From G963665405 sp963665405 (GTDB taxonomy: Bacteria; Chloroflexota; Dehalococcoidia; Lucifugimonadales; G963665405): 64,000 nt of DNA. The stretch covers positions 744,001 to 808,000 of the forward strand of contig OY762261.2 in the NCBI GenBank assembly GCA_963665405.2, written 5' to 3'. Below the pieces are notes generated by a model. That model made no database searches, was not told where the DNA came from, and saw nothing but the letters and a program-made list of their open reading frames with translations. Shown here piece after piece: positions 8,728 through 16,790 of the stretch. The position numbers and the translations under genes were made by a program. Position 1 is the stretch's first letter, and each line of letters begins with the position of its first letter.

Positions 8728-9153
8728 CTAGAACGTGCCCCGATTGACCGTGTTCTCGACCTGGAGCCGCGCCGACCACTCCACCCGGTTTCCGACGCGG
8801 CTCCTCAGGTCGTACGACAGGACCCAGCAGGTCCCCGAATACTTGACCTCGCCTGACCCGGAGCCCTCCGGGCCGTACTCGAAATCGACGGCAGACCCGT
8901 GGGTCCGCAGGGGACCCAGGACCGCGTCGGGACCGGAGGTCGCCGTGTTGTCGAAGATCCCGGCGAGGACGATCGTGACGTCCTCCAGCCCGGGGATGAA
9001 CCTGGCTCCACCGTCTCCCAGAGCGGTGACCTCGTTGAGGCTGCGGGGGCCCGGCAGGCCGCGGACGTCCGTAAGGTAGGCCGACAGGTCTCGCTGCGTC
9101 CCGCCCGTGTCGTCGATCAGGAACCTCGATACGTTCGAGTCGAAGAAGGTCAT
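8728..9153 (-). CDS. phage tail tube protein
   Basis: A 141-aa, beta-rich protein: DLSAYLTDVRGLPGPRSL near the start and FEYGPEGSGSGEVKYSG in the second half fit the family of siphophage major tail/tail tube proteins, whose N-termini commonly read DLSxYxxxV. It lies between the tail terminator and the chaperone-like gene. The length is typical. Mature proteins of this type polymerise into the tail tube. Confidence 0.75.
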   Translation of the reverse strand: MTFFDSNVSRFLIDDTGGTQRDLSAYLTDVRGLPGPRSLNEVTALGDGGARFIPGLEDVTIVLAGIFDNTATSGPDAVLGPLRTHGSAVDFEYGPEGSGSGEVKYSGTCWVLSYDLRSRVGNRVEWSARLQVENTVNRGTF

Positions 9154-9156
9154 CTC

Positions 9157-9579
9157 TTACCCCGACACCTGCTTGACGAAGCGAAAGTGAAAGTCGGCGC
9201 TCACAAAGAAGCCGCCCCACAGCTTGCGGCGGCCCACGCTGTCTATCGAGATGAGCCGTCCGTCGTCCACATTTCCTCCCCAAGTGGCGTCGGCGTCGAC
9301 CGCCGCCTCGATGCTCTTGGTCCCCAGAGGGTCCATGAACTCGTCGAGGGTGTCGAACGCCTCCTGGGTGTTGGCCGCCGAGACGAGCAGGATCACCTTG
9401 ATGCGCCCCGCAAAGGTGCTGCCGCCCAGCGTCTCGGCGGCGTTCCTGGACTCGAACAAGACCACCGCCGACGGAAACTCGTTGACCGAGCCGGCCGCGT
9501 AGTCCAGCACCCTGAGCCCGGAGATCGTCGACAGGCGCGTGGACAGCCCATCCTTGGCGTCGCGTATCTCGTCGGCCAT
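9157..9579 (-). CDS. phage tail terminator / tail completion protein
   Basis: A 140-aa protein starting at the ATG that overlaps the stop of the head-tail adaptor gene (ATGA at 9579). It begins MADEIRDAKDGLSTRLSTI and has the alpha-beta pattern of small tail-completion proteins (SAVVLFESRNA, IKVILLVS). Such proteins cap the tail tube and join it to the head. Assignment combines size, position just before the tail tube gene and overall pattern; the sequence similarity alone is weak. Confidence 0.65.
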   Translation of the reverse strand: MADEIRDAKDGLSTRLSTISGLRVLDYAAGSVNEFPSAVVLFESRNAAETLGGSTFAGRIKVILLVSAANTQEAFDTLDEFMDPLGTKSIEAAVDADATWGGNVDDGRLISIDSVGRRKLWGGFFVSADFHFRFVKQVSG

Positions 9580-10436
9580 CAGACGCCGACCCCAACGGCG
9601 GACTTCCGATACTGGCCGAGCATGAGCTGGACATCGGCGTCCAGCCTCGTGCCGGCCTTCGCTCGCCCTGTATCGGGTAAGCCGACGACACCAGCGAACG
9701 CGCTGTCCCTTCGCCTCCAGAGCCGTGCGGCCTGTATGATGACCGCCTCGACGATCGGGGGCGGATACTCGCAGATATCGATGGCGGCACCCCCGCTGTG
9801 GGAGGCCGCAGTCGTTCCGTTGACGCCTCTGTTCACGGTGAGGGTGTTGCCGCTGTAGCTGAGCACGTAGATCTGCTCTGAGTCGATCAGGAGGGTGTGC
9901 CCTGCCTCGACGTCCGTGCGGCTCGACACAATAACGCTGGTCGTCGTCGCGTCGGCGACGGCGTTGGCCGTCTCTGTCGCTCGCTTGAGATGAGTCCACC
10001 AACCCCAGCGGCCGGCGATCTGCACCGTCTGTCTCCCCTTGGGGAAGGCGCTCTTGGAGCCGGCGTCGACGTCTACCTCGACCCGAGTGTACGGGCGCGA
10101 TTCCGGGTTGCCGGATGTCGCCGGGTCCGCGTTGGCCGGGATCAGCAGGTAGTCGGTCGTGGCCCACGTCGTCTCGAAGGTCCGGTCCTTGTCGTCGTCG
10201 GTCTTGAGCCCGCTGGCGTCCACGCTGATCAGGTCCGGGACCAGCAGGGCGAGCGTGCCGTCTCCGTCGAACTTTCTGGTCGCGCTCAGCGAGTAGAAGT
10301 GGCGGTTGCAGTAGCGGTCCGCTATGCGGCTGACGGCCTCGACGAGACTTCGCAGCCGCGTGTCGTCACCGGCACCGGTGATATTGAGGACTCCGGAGCT
10401 CTTCAGCGTATCCAGGGAGACGTATGCGTTAGTCAT
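9579..10436 (-). CDS. head-tail adaptor/connector protein
   Basis: A 285-aa protein beginning AYVSLDTLKSSGVLNI. The N-terminal helix-rich part (LRSLVEAVSRIADRYCNRHF) and the C-terminal helix (VEAVIIQAARLWRRRDS) are typical of gp6-like connectors that dock below the portal. A beta insertion of about 50 residues (VIVSSRTDVEAGHTLLID) is reminiscent of small structural domains also seen in tail proteins. It is translationally coupled to the tail terminator gene. Confidence 0.75.
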   Translation of the reverse strand: MTNAYVSLDTLKSSGVLNITGAGDDTRLRSLVEAVSRIADRYCNRHFYSLSATRKFDGDGTLALLVPDLISVDASGLKTDDDKDRTFETTWATTDYLLIPANADPATSGNPESRPYTRVEVDVDAGSKSAFPKGRQTVQIAGRWGWWTHLKRATETANAVADATTTSVIVSSRTDVEAGHTLLIDSEQIYVLSYSGNTLTVNRGVNGTTAASHSGGAAIDICEYPPPIVEAVIIQAARLWRRRDSAFAGVVGLPDTGRAKAGTRLDADVQLMLGQYRKSAVGVGV

Positions 10437-10485
10437 CCATCACCTTTCGGTCCGGCGGCCAGGGTTTCAGCGCCTCTGGGAGGGC

Positions 10486-11220
10486 TCAGCCAACGACGAA
10501 GACCCTTCGTGTCGCCGCCGGCGCCGCCTCGATCAGGGGCACCGTCGCCGCCCACTTGGGTGTGTAGAGGGTTACAGGCGCGTGGCCGGCTTTCACCGGC
10601 CCCGTGACCGTTATGTTGTTGCCGTTGCTCGTCAGGTCTATCTCTGGCGAGTGCAGCCCCCATACTGGCCAGTAGGCCACGAGATTGCCCGGTCTCATGT
10701 GAAGAGGGGTGACACCGCTGGCCAGTGCCGCTACCTCGGCAGCACTCAGTGCCACGTCCCATAGGGCCACCTCGGCGATTCTTCCAGACATGGCGTCCGA
10801 GGGCGTGGAGTCTCGCTGCATCCCGATAGAGACGTCGTCGATACCCCCCGGGGTTCTACTGGTTGCATTCGTGCCAGGGCTGCCGCCGTCTATATAGGCG
10901 GTCCTGTCCGTCGCAGAAACTCCAACCCCGCAGGCGTGGTGCCATGTATTGGTCGAATACCCCGTCGAGGTGGACGCCTTGGCGGGCGACGAGCTGCTGC
11001 TGCGAGCCTCGAAGACTACCGGGTCACCGGCGGTGCCCCCGTGAGCGCCCAGGTTCCAGAAATGGTTACCGGAGTCGTTCCGCTGGATCGCAAGGATAGA
11101 CTGGTCGATGGTGGCATCATCCGTGTAAAACCAGCCCGCCAGGGTGAGTGGGTAGGCCGTGATGAGCGCGCTGCCGTGAAGCAGATACTCACTCGATGCA
11201 TCATCGAACAGCCGCGCCAT
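10486..11220 (-). CDS. LamG-type beta-sandwich phage protein
   Basis: A 244-aa protein beginning MARLFDDASSEYL. The pattern LTLAGWFYTDD, TWHHACGVGVSATDRTAYIDG, DVSIGMQRDS and GRIAEVALWDVALSAAEV is that of a concanavalin A-like (LamG type 3) carbohydrate- or protein-binding domain. The ATG overlaps the upstream stop (ATGA at 11220). In phages such domains decorate capsids or fibres and help attach to hosts or mucus. Its position among head genes favours a decoration role, which is an inference. Confidence 0.8.
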   Translation of the reverse strand: MARLFDDASSEYLLHGSALITAYPLTLAGWFYTDDATIDQSILAIQRNDSGNHFWNLGAHGGTAGDPVVFEARSSSSSPAKASTSTGYSTNTWHHACGVGVSATDRTAYIDGGSPGTNATSRTPGGIDDVSIGMQRDSTPSDAMSGRIAEVALWDVALSAAEVAALASGVTPLHMRPGNLVAYWPVWGLHSPEIDLTSNGNNITVTGPVKAGHAPVTLYTPKWAATVPLIEAAPAATRRVFVVG

Positions 11221-11516
11221 CAGATCAGCCCGGCCTCTTTCATGGCCCAGGCCGACAGCACCAGGGCCTTCTGCGCCGGGGTGCAACCCGATTGGAACGG
11301 CTCAGGCAGGTTGTCGACGATGGCCTGCTTGATCGTCTTGGCCTGCCATTCCGCCGGAACGGTGCTGATAACCATGTCCATCGCGGCGTCAACAGACCCC
11401 ACCGCAGCCTCCAGATCGTCCGTGCCCAGGCTCGCCGTTGCCAGCAGGCCTCCGTTGAACAGATCCGACCCAAGCCTGCGTGCAGAGTCCCGCTTCTGTA
11501 GTGCCGTCATTGCCAT
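11220..11516 (-). CDS. small phage protein, function unknown
   Basis: A 98-aa mainly helical protein (MTALQKRDSARRLGSDLF at the start). It has no transmembrane segment or recognised motif. It is coupled by ATGA overlap to the LamG-type gene and is 4 bp from the upstream gene, so it is part of the virion operon. Confidence 0.6.
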   Translation of the reverse strand: MAMTALQKRDSARRLGSDLFNGGLLATASLGTDDLEAAVGSVDAAMDMVISTVPAEWQAKTIKQAIVDNLPEPFQSGCTPAQKALVLSAWAMKEAGLI

Positions 11517-11520
11517 CGTT

Positions 11521-12006
11521 CTACTCCCAGATGATCGACGTTATCCAGGTGGAGACGGCCGCCAGAGTCCAGCTGGCCGTCTCGAACACGAGGTCCATGA
11601 CCACCTCTTCGCCGGCGACGATGGCGTCGGCGTCGAGCGTGATCTTCAGCTCCTTGTACTGGTCGGCGTCACCCGCTCCCCAGGTCACGGTCTGGGTGGT
11701 CTCGGCGTTGAGGGTTGCCGACGACGGGTCTTCCTCGACCGCGACGCTCACCCACTTCGGGTTGACCTTGGCCACCCCGGTCGTCGCGTTGGCAAGGGCG
11801 AGGAGCCGGAGCTTCCCGGTTCCTGTGGGCAGCGACGGCGGCATCTGGAACCGGAGGCGCCAGGTCGAGTCGGCCCCGACGCTGGCCTCGACTCCGAGAC
11901 CCTCGTCGTGCTTCGAGTTGGCGCCCGCCCCGACGTGGAAGTTCGGGAACACCCGATCGGCCGTGACTGGGAAGGCGCTATGAGGAAATATCGGACCGCC
12001 TGCCAT
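11521..12006 (-). CDS. beta-rich phage structural protein, unknown
   Basis: A 161-aa protein beginning MAGGPIFPHSAFPVTADRVF. It is rich in Thr, Val and alternating hydrophobic residues, as in a beta-sandwich, and has the sort of composition seen in capsid decoration or fibre proteins. A good ribosome site (GGAGAAG) precedes the ATG. No family recognised. Confidence 0.6.
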   Translation of the reverse strand: MAGGPIFPHSAFPVTADRVFPNFHVGAGANSKHDEGLGVEASVGADSTWRLRFQMPPSLPTGTGKLRLLALANATTGVAKVNPKWVSVAVEEDPSSATLNAETTQTVTWGAGDADQYKELKITLDADAIVAGEEVVMDLVFETASWTLAAVSTWITSIIWE

Positions 12007-12016
12007 GATGCTTCTC

Positions 12017-12829
12017 CTACGGGTCGATCGTGTAGAAAACGGTTATGTGAAGCTCGTCGACGGTGCCGGACTTGGCCGTCGTCTCCAGCCACACAAAGCT
12101 GTCGGCCACTATGGTTGCGTCGTTGAAGCTGGTCACGTCGTCGCCGGTGGTCGTGCTCGTCGTCGTCGCGCCGCCCGTTACGGCCTCGGCGCCGACGGCG
12201 CTCCTGTCGGTCCCATGCCGGACCGTCCAGGTGACCGAGGGTGTCGACGAGCCAACCAGCACAGCCCGTATCTCCGTGATCGTGATCGCACTGTTCGTGA
12301 AGAACGCCGATATGTCTTCTGAGCTCGTCGGGTCCTCGATCGTGATCGACTTGCTGCCGATCTGGGACTCCGCCTTCCACTTCGCGGCGCCTCCGTCGTA
12401 CGTGAGGACGTCCTTGTTGACCGGTGTGTCGGTATCGTCCAGGTCGCCGGTGTGGGCCGCAGAGAACAGATCGTGGGCCTCGAGGTGGTCGTCTCCCGAA
12501 GCGATATGCGTACCGTGTCCCGACGCGGGCTCGGCCCTCCACTTGGCACTGGCGTTGTCGTAGGTGAGAACCTCGTCGTCGGCCGGCGTGTCGGTATCGT
12601 CGATATCCCCGTGCGTAGCCGAGAACAGGTCGTGAGCCGAGCTGCCGCCCTCGATGGACACGAACGTCACCGGCGACGTGCTCGTGCACCTCTTGACGGC
12701 GTTGGCCGTGGTGTCCGACCACAGGTCGCCTACGTCCAGACCGTCGGCCGCCGCCGGGGCGGCTGCCTGCCGATAGTAGTGGTGGCTCTCGGAGCCGGAG
12801 TGCCCTGAGCTACCGAAGGAGATGGTCAC
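12017..12829 (-). CDS. repeat-containing phage fibre-like protein
   Basis: A 270-aa protein with two copies of an approximately 36-residue unit: HDLFSATHGDIDDTDTP then VLTYDNASAKWRAE, and HDLFSAAHTGDLDDTDTP then VLTYDGGAAKWKAE. Units of the type D-VLTYD-G-KW are common in tail and head fibres. The C-terminal third is a separate beta-rich domain ending in HITVFYTIDP. It starts at GTG with AAAGGATG upstream. Likely a surface fibre or decoration protein; the exact role cannot be told. Confidence 0.65.
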   Translation of the reverse strand: MTISFGSSGHSGSESHHYYRQAAAPAAADGLDVGDLWSDTTANAVKRCTSTSPVTFVSIEGGSSAHDLFSATHGDIDDTDTPADDEVLTYDNASAKWRAEPASGHGTHIASGDDHLEAHDLFSAAHTGDLDDTDTPVNKDVLTYDGGAAKWKAESQIGSKSITIEDPTSSEDISAFFTNSAITITEIRAVLVGSSTPSVTWTVRHGTDRSAVGAEAVTGGATTTSTTTGDDVTSFNDATIVADSFVWLETTAKSGTVDELHITVFYTIDP

Positions 12830-12832
12830 GGA

Positions 12833-13024
12833 TCATCCTTTGGGGCGAACGGTCGCCCTCAGAGGCAGGAACCGGCGCTTGCGGAACGATACGTCGAACT
12901 GCTGGGCGCAGACCGCGCACACCACTGTGTAGACCTTCCCGTCAGATGGTCGATCGTGTTCGCCGGCATGGAGGCGGTCAACCGGGTACTGGACCCTGCA
13001 CCGGGGGCAGCCGACGTGCGTCAC
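12833..13024 (-). CDS. small zinc-finger-like phage protein
   Basis: A 63-aa protein with two cysteine pairs, CPRC near residue 6 and CAVC near residue 36, which would bind one zinc ion. It starts at GTG overlapping the upstream stop (GTGA at 13021-13024). The C-terminus is basic. Unknown role. Confidence 0.6.
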   Translation of the reverse strand: MTHVGCPRCRVQYPVDRLHAGEHDRPSDGKVYTVVCAVCAQQFDVSFRKRRFLPLRATVRPKG

Positions 13025-13320
13025 GCCTTCACCGCGTAGAAGTCGATGCCCTCACCGTTGGTGTCCACGTCCACGTAGACGTCGGCCAGATCCATCCAGT
13101 TGACGGCGACGATGTCGAGGCTCTCGCCGGCGTCGAGACCGTCGTTGGTGGTGCTGGCGACGTCCGATCCTCCGACGTAGACCTGGCCGACGTTGCCCGA
13201 CTTGGCGATGATCGTGACGCTCTTCACCCTCTGGCTCGCGGACACAAGGGCCTCCGCGGTCCCGCCGGCGGCCACCGCCTTCTCGCCCGAGATGAATGCT
13301 GATGTTTCGGAGTTTGCCAT
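13021..13320 (-). CDS. small beta-rich phage protein, possible decoration protein
   Basis: A 99-aa protein with alternating hydrophobic pattern (VKSVTIIAKSGNVGQVYVGG, then SLDIVAVNWMDLADVYVD). Proteins of this size and pattern placed just after the capsid gene are often decoration or stabilisation proteins. GGAG lies six bases before the ATG. No firm family call. Confidence 0.6.
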   Translation of the reverse strand: MANSETSAFISGEKAVAAGGTAEALVSASQRVKSVTIIAKSGNVGQVYVGGSDVASTTNDGLDAGESLDIVAVNWMDLADVYVDVDTNGEGIDFYAVKA

Positions 13321-13402
13321 CTCGATCTCCTGCCTCTGTCTGCCGGTCCGCTACGTCTCCACCCCTTCGGGTGCCCTCTGTATTCCCACCCGCCCGCCCT
13401 GA

Positions 13403-13627
13403 GGTTTGGGGGCACCCCAAACCTTGCAAAGGGGGAGCTGCCCCCTTTGAACCCCCCCAGCAAGGGTCTACGGACGGCCGTCACCACCGCTGGCCAGTTG
13501 CTGCATGTCGAGAATGCGGCGCTGGACGAAGGGTCATCGGTGCGCCCCACCCCTCTGTGCCTGGAGAGAGGTGGGGCGCCATCATCCGCCTTAGACGGAC
13601 CAGCAAGAGGGCTTCGCCCTTCTGCAC
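13403..13627 (-). repeat. dispersed palindromic repeat, copies 2 and 3 (in prophage)
   Basis: The 372-bp gap between two structural genes holds a divergent but intact copy: palindrome GGTTTGGGGGCACCCCAAACC at 13403-13423, spacer TTGC, then AAAGGGGGAGCTGCCCCCTTT at 13428-13448. A second partial copy, AGGGCTTCGCCCT followed by TCTGCAC, is at 13608-13627. Architecture matches the copies outside the prophage although the bases differ, with changes on both arms. Nothing else was recognised in the gap. Confidence 0.65.
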
Positions 13628-13692
13628 TCCTCGTCTACGTCAGCCCTTGCACCTCGGGGGCACACGAGACACCGCACAGGGAGTTCGGCCGC

Positions 13693-14169
13693 CTAGTCTG
13701 CCGGGAGGCACTGAAGGTACAGGTTGCCGGCCAGCGAAGCGGCGTTGGCAACGAGTATCTTCGCCGTCACGTGGTCGTTCGTGCCGCCGCTCTTGTCCCA
13801 CTTCCACGACTTCCCCTCGCCGTTGGTCCCATTGTCGGTGGCGTTCAGGCTGTCGCTCACGGCCGCCACATTGGCATCGGCGCCGTCGAAGATGTCGTCA
13901 CCGGTGTCCGTCGCGGCATCGACGACGTCGACGTCCAGGACCGAGGTAGCCGTACCGCCGGCAGTGGTGATGTCCAGGACCGCCCTGACCACGATCAGGT
14001 CGATGTCGAAGGGGTTCTGAAGTGCCACCGCGAAGGCGTTGGCGTTACCGGATGACAGCGGCACCTTCAGCCAGAAGGTGGCGACGTAGCTCCCGGACCC
14101 GGGCGCGGGCCCGGTGAGCTTGCTGACGATCTCTCCCGTTGGGTCTACGCGATCGATTGCATGGACCAT
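13693..14169 (-). CDS. beta-rich phage structural protein downstream of capsid
   Basis: A 158-aa protein beginning MVHAIDRVDPTGEIVSKL, with a beta-rich core (SYVATFWLKVPL, LIVVRAVLDITTAGG) and many Asp/Ala/Thr residues. AAGGAGG precedes the ATG. It lies next after the capsid gene in transcription order and may be a head decoration or fibre protein. No family recognised. Confidence 0.6.
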   Translation of the reverse strand: MVHAIDRVDPTGEIVSKLTGPAPGSGSYVATFWLKVPLSSGNANAFAVALQNPFDIDLIVVRAVLDITTAGGTATSVLDVDVVDAATDTGDDIFDGADANVAAVSDSLNATDNGTNGEGKSWKWDKSGGTNDHVTAKILVANAASLAGNLYLQCLPAD

Positions 14170-14187
14170 GGTTCATCCTCCTTTTTC

Positions 14188-14326
14188 TCTGGGGGGCACC
14201 CCAGACCCCGTCAGGGACACGCTCGCCGGGCAATCGTCGGTGCCCCGCCCCTCTTTAACGAAAAGAGGTAGTAAGTGTCTGAGGGACACCCTCAGACTCC
14301 CGGCAGAGAGGCTTCGCCCCTCTGCA
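14188..14326 (-). repeat. dispersed palindromic repeat, copy 4 (in prophage)
   Basis: Between the capsid gene and the next structural gene. It contains TCTGGGGGGCACCCCAGA (14188-14205), CCTCTT-TAACGAA-AAGAGG (14250-14268), the perfect palindrome TCTGAGGGACACCCTCAGA (14278-14296) and the partner head GAGAGGCTTCGCCCCTCTGCAC (broken as GAGAGGCTTCG / CCCCTCTGCAC) ending at 14326. It would be transcribed with the capsid operon. Confidence 0.7.
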
Positions 14327-14381
14327 CTCCCTGTCTTGGTCAACTCATGCACTTTGCCTAGTTGGGACACCGCCTCTTGGG

Positions 14382-15857
14382 CTAGACGCCGGTGATGTCG
14401 TACTGGAGCGCCGTGTGGGTCACCGTGGACCGCGTGCCGCTCCGCTCCGTCAGTGCGTGCCTGAAGCTAACGGTGATGACCGTCTGACGCTTCTGGGTGT
14501 CCCTGTCCACGTCGATGGCGATCTCTCTGCGGAACCCCTGGGCCCACTGGGTCCGGTTGACGATGAGCAGCCTGCCGGTGTCGGTCCCGTTCCCGGCGTC
14601 GGTGACCTTGCCATCGGTGTCGGCGAGCTTCATCTGCTCGGAGACGATGACGGGGATCCCCTCGACCGCGCCGAGCATCCCCGTCAGCAGCGTGGCGTTC
14701 GGGCCCAGCTTGTCCATGGTCCTGAAGTTGGAGATGGACTGGCTCCGGATGAAGGTGTTGACGTCCATGACCCACGCGAGCTGCGACGGCCGGGCGCCGT
14801 ACTTGCCCAGCTTGGCCCGGATCTCGTTGAACATGTCGTCGGAGACCGCGCCTCCGTGGTCGTTGGCCTGGCTGGTGTTGTCCACCAGCGGCAGGTGTAC
14901 GATCCCGTCGTAGCCGAGGAGCCAGTGGGCCTTCCCTGCGTCGCTGGACGAGATGGTCGCGCCGTCCGCGTTGATGCCGTTCGTCGCTGTGGTGTCCGCG
15001 TTCAGGATTATGTCGTCGAGCGCCTCGGCAACGTTCCGGACCAGCCCGGCGCGGATCTCCGGGAGCATGGCTATGACGGCGTCCTCCTCCAGGGTGAACG
15101 AGTATGGCACCTGCCCGACCAGCTCGTGCGCGGTGAGCGTCGCCTTCCCTGTGCCCAGCGCGGTGCTGCTCGCCGCTACGTTCTCGGTACCGGGGTAGAA
15201 GTTGACGTCGCCGAGCTGGCGTGGGATGTCGAACGGGTTCGACGGCATGGGGAAGGTGGGAATCAGCGGCGCGACGAGAGTCTGCAGGTTCACGTCCACC
15301 CACAGCTCTCTGGCCTCCAGGGTCGCGACCAGTTCGTCGCCGGAGCCCGCGGTGGTGCTGTCCATCGCTGCCCTAGTCATCGAGTCGAGCATCGCCCGGC
15401 TGAACCCCTCGAACTGACCGGTCGGCCTGGAGTCCACCGTATGCCACCGCCGGAGCTTCCTCGCGGCGGCCTGACAGGACCCCTGGATCGAGGCCGGGCT
15501 GATCGCGCCGATCACGTGGCGCCGGGCCTCGTCGACCCTCTCCATCCACGCCGGCCCGAACGACTCTCTGCGCTGCGAGTGGGCGATCCGCCGCACCAGC
15601 CCGAGGTCGAGCAGAGACATCCCCGCATAGACCCCCTCCTGGACGTACGGAGACGCCTGATCCTCCGCCAGCGCCGTCAGGGCATCGCGCCGGGCCGCCC
15701 GCTCGCGCTGCTGCAGCTCGGCCACCTCGCGCTTCAGGCGAGCCGACTCCTCCTTCAGCACGTCCATCTCCTTCGTCGCCGGATCGAACCGGTCCTTGAC
15801 GAAGGTGTTGATGTCCGCGAGACCCTTCTTGATCGTCTCGATGTCCGAGTTCGCCAC
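14382..15857 (-). CDS. HK97-type major capsid protein
   Basis: A 491-aa capsid protein with the standard layout: an N-terminal coiled-coil scaffold-like delta domain (about residues 1-70, ESARLKREVAELQQRERAA) that the phage protease normally removes, then the HK97 fold with LTAHELVGQVPYSFTLEEDA, GYDGIVHLPLV and LAWVMDVNTFI. The GTG at 15857 is chosen because AAGGAGG lies seven bases upstream; an ATG seven codons earlier has no site. It follows the prohead protease gene. Confidence 0.92.
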   Translation of the reverse strand: MANSDIETIKKGLADINTFVKDRFDPATKEMDVLKEESARLKREVAELQQRERAARRDALTALAEDQASPYVQEGVYAGMSLLDLGLVRRIAHSQRRESFGPAWMERVDEARRHVIGAISPASIQGSCQAAARKLRRWHTVDSRPTGQFEGFSRAMLDSMTRAAMDSTTAGSGDELVATLEARELWVDVNLQTLVAPLIPTFPMPSNPFDIPRQLGDVNFYPGTENVAASSTALGTGKATLTAHELVGQVPYSFTLEEDAVIAMLPEIRAGLVRNVAEALDDIILNADTTATNGINADGATISSSDAGKAHWLLGYDGIVHLPLVDNTSQANDHGGAVSDDMFNEIRAKLGKYGARPSQLAWVMDVNTFIRSQSISNFRTMDKLGPNATLLTGMLGAVEGIPVIVSEQMKLADTDGKVTDAGNGTDTGRLLIVNRTQWAQGFRREIAIDVDRDTQKRQTVITVSFRHALTERSGTRSTVTHTALQYDITGV

Positions 15858-15906
15858 GGTTACGCCTCCTTGTTTCACCTGTTGAGCTGCCTCTGAACGA
15901 CGCTAG

Positions 15907-16584
15907 CTATCTCGGGAACCCCACAACCGTGAGGTCCTCTCTGAGCGCCTCTACGATGGAGCGAATCTTCTTGAAATCGTCGCCCGCCTTCCTGGGAAGC
16001 GGACCCGAGCCCCTTCTCAGCCCGTCGACCACGACCCTTATCAGAGCGGTGGCCTCAGAGAGGTCCTCCTCCTCTTCGGACGACTCCCGGACCAGATGGG
16101 TGATCATCCGGCCGTGGGCCTCGCGAAGGGCGTCCGGGTCGGCGGGGACCGCCACGATCGACCACTCCAGCAGATCGGCGCGGGTATCCCGCCATCGCCC
16201 GTTGCCCGCCGGAACGCTCTCCAGGGGAATCCAGCTGATCGACGCCGCCCGAACGAACTCCTTGTCCCAGGCGTTCTTCACCCGCTGGGCGAAGGGATCG
16301 TCCGAGAGGAACTCGAAGTCGGCGACGACCCTGCCCTCCGGGGTCTTGGTGAGTCCGAGCGTGCGGCCGATCGGCAGACCCCCGGACGGCGACCGCCCGA
16401 CGACATCGTGGGCCCACATCACCACCGGGTTGCGGGTATAGTTCTCGGTCGACAGCCCCGCGAAATCGAGGTCCGGCGCCTGCCGCACCCTTTCGTTGGC
16501 CGCGATCGTCACCCGGTACAGGTTCGCGTCCAGAGCCTGCCGCTCCACTATGTCCATGTACATCGACCGGACCGGTCGTTCCAT
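15907..16584 (-). CDS. prohead protease (HK97 family)
   Basis: A 225-aa capsid maturation protease (herpesvirus-assemblin-like fold). The family block GLSTENYTRNPVVMWAHD at about residue 43 contains the catalytic His, and FVRAASISWIPLES contains the catalytic Ser region; EWSIVAVPADPDA closes the domain. Start at the ATG at 16584 with GGAGG five bases upstream. It directly precedes the capsid gene, whose scaffold domain it should cleave. Confidence 0.9.
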   Translation of the reverse strand: MERPVRSMYMDIVERQALDANLYRVTIAANERVRQAPDLDFAGLSTENYTRNPVVMWAHDVVGRSPSGGLPIGRTLGLTKTPEGRVVADFEFLSDDPFAQRVKNAWDKEFVRAASISWIPLESVPAGNGRWRDTRADLLEWSIVAVPADPDALREAHGRMITHLVRESSEEEEDLSEATALIRVVVDGLRRGSGPLPRKAGDDFKKIRSIVEALREDLTVVGFPR

Positions 16585-16640
16585 CGGTTCCTCCCGAGTT
16601 TCAAGGGGCCATGCCTGTGAGCTGCGCTGCGGCCGGAGAC

Positions 16641-16666
16641 AAAAGAAAAGCCCCCGGATCGGGGGC
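16641..16666 (-). terminator. rho-independent terminator upstream of the protease gene
   Basis: On the minus strand a GCCCCCGATCCGGGGGC hairpin (16650-16666) is followed by TTTTCTTTT (16641-16649). It would stop transcription coming from the portal side 57 bp before the protease gene, so protease and capsid genes may need their own promoter, or readthrough. No promoter was recognised in the 57 bp. Confidence 0.65.
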
Positions 16667-16790
16667 CTTCGTCGGCCGCTGATCGGGGGCTTCATCACCC
16701 TCGGGGTGGCTCCGTCACGGAGCTGTCTCGGTTCGGGGTCTAGCTATAGACTAGCACATATGGTCGGCTCTGTCAAGGCCTCGCACTTGT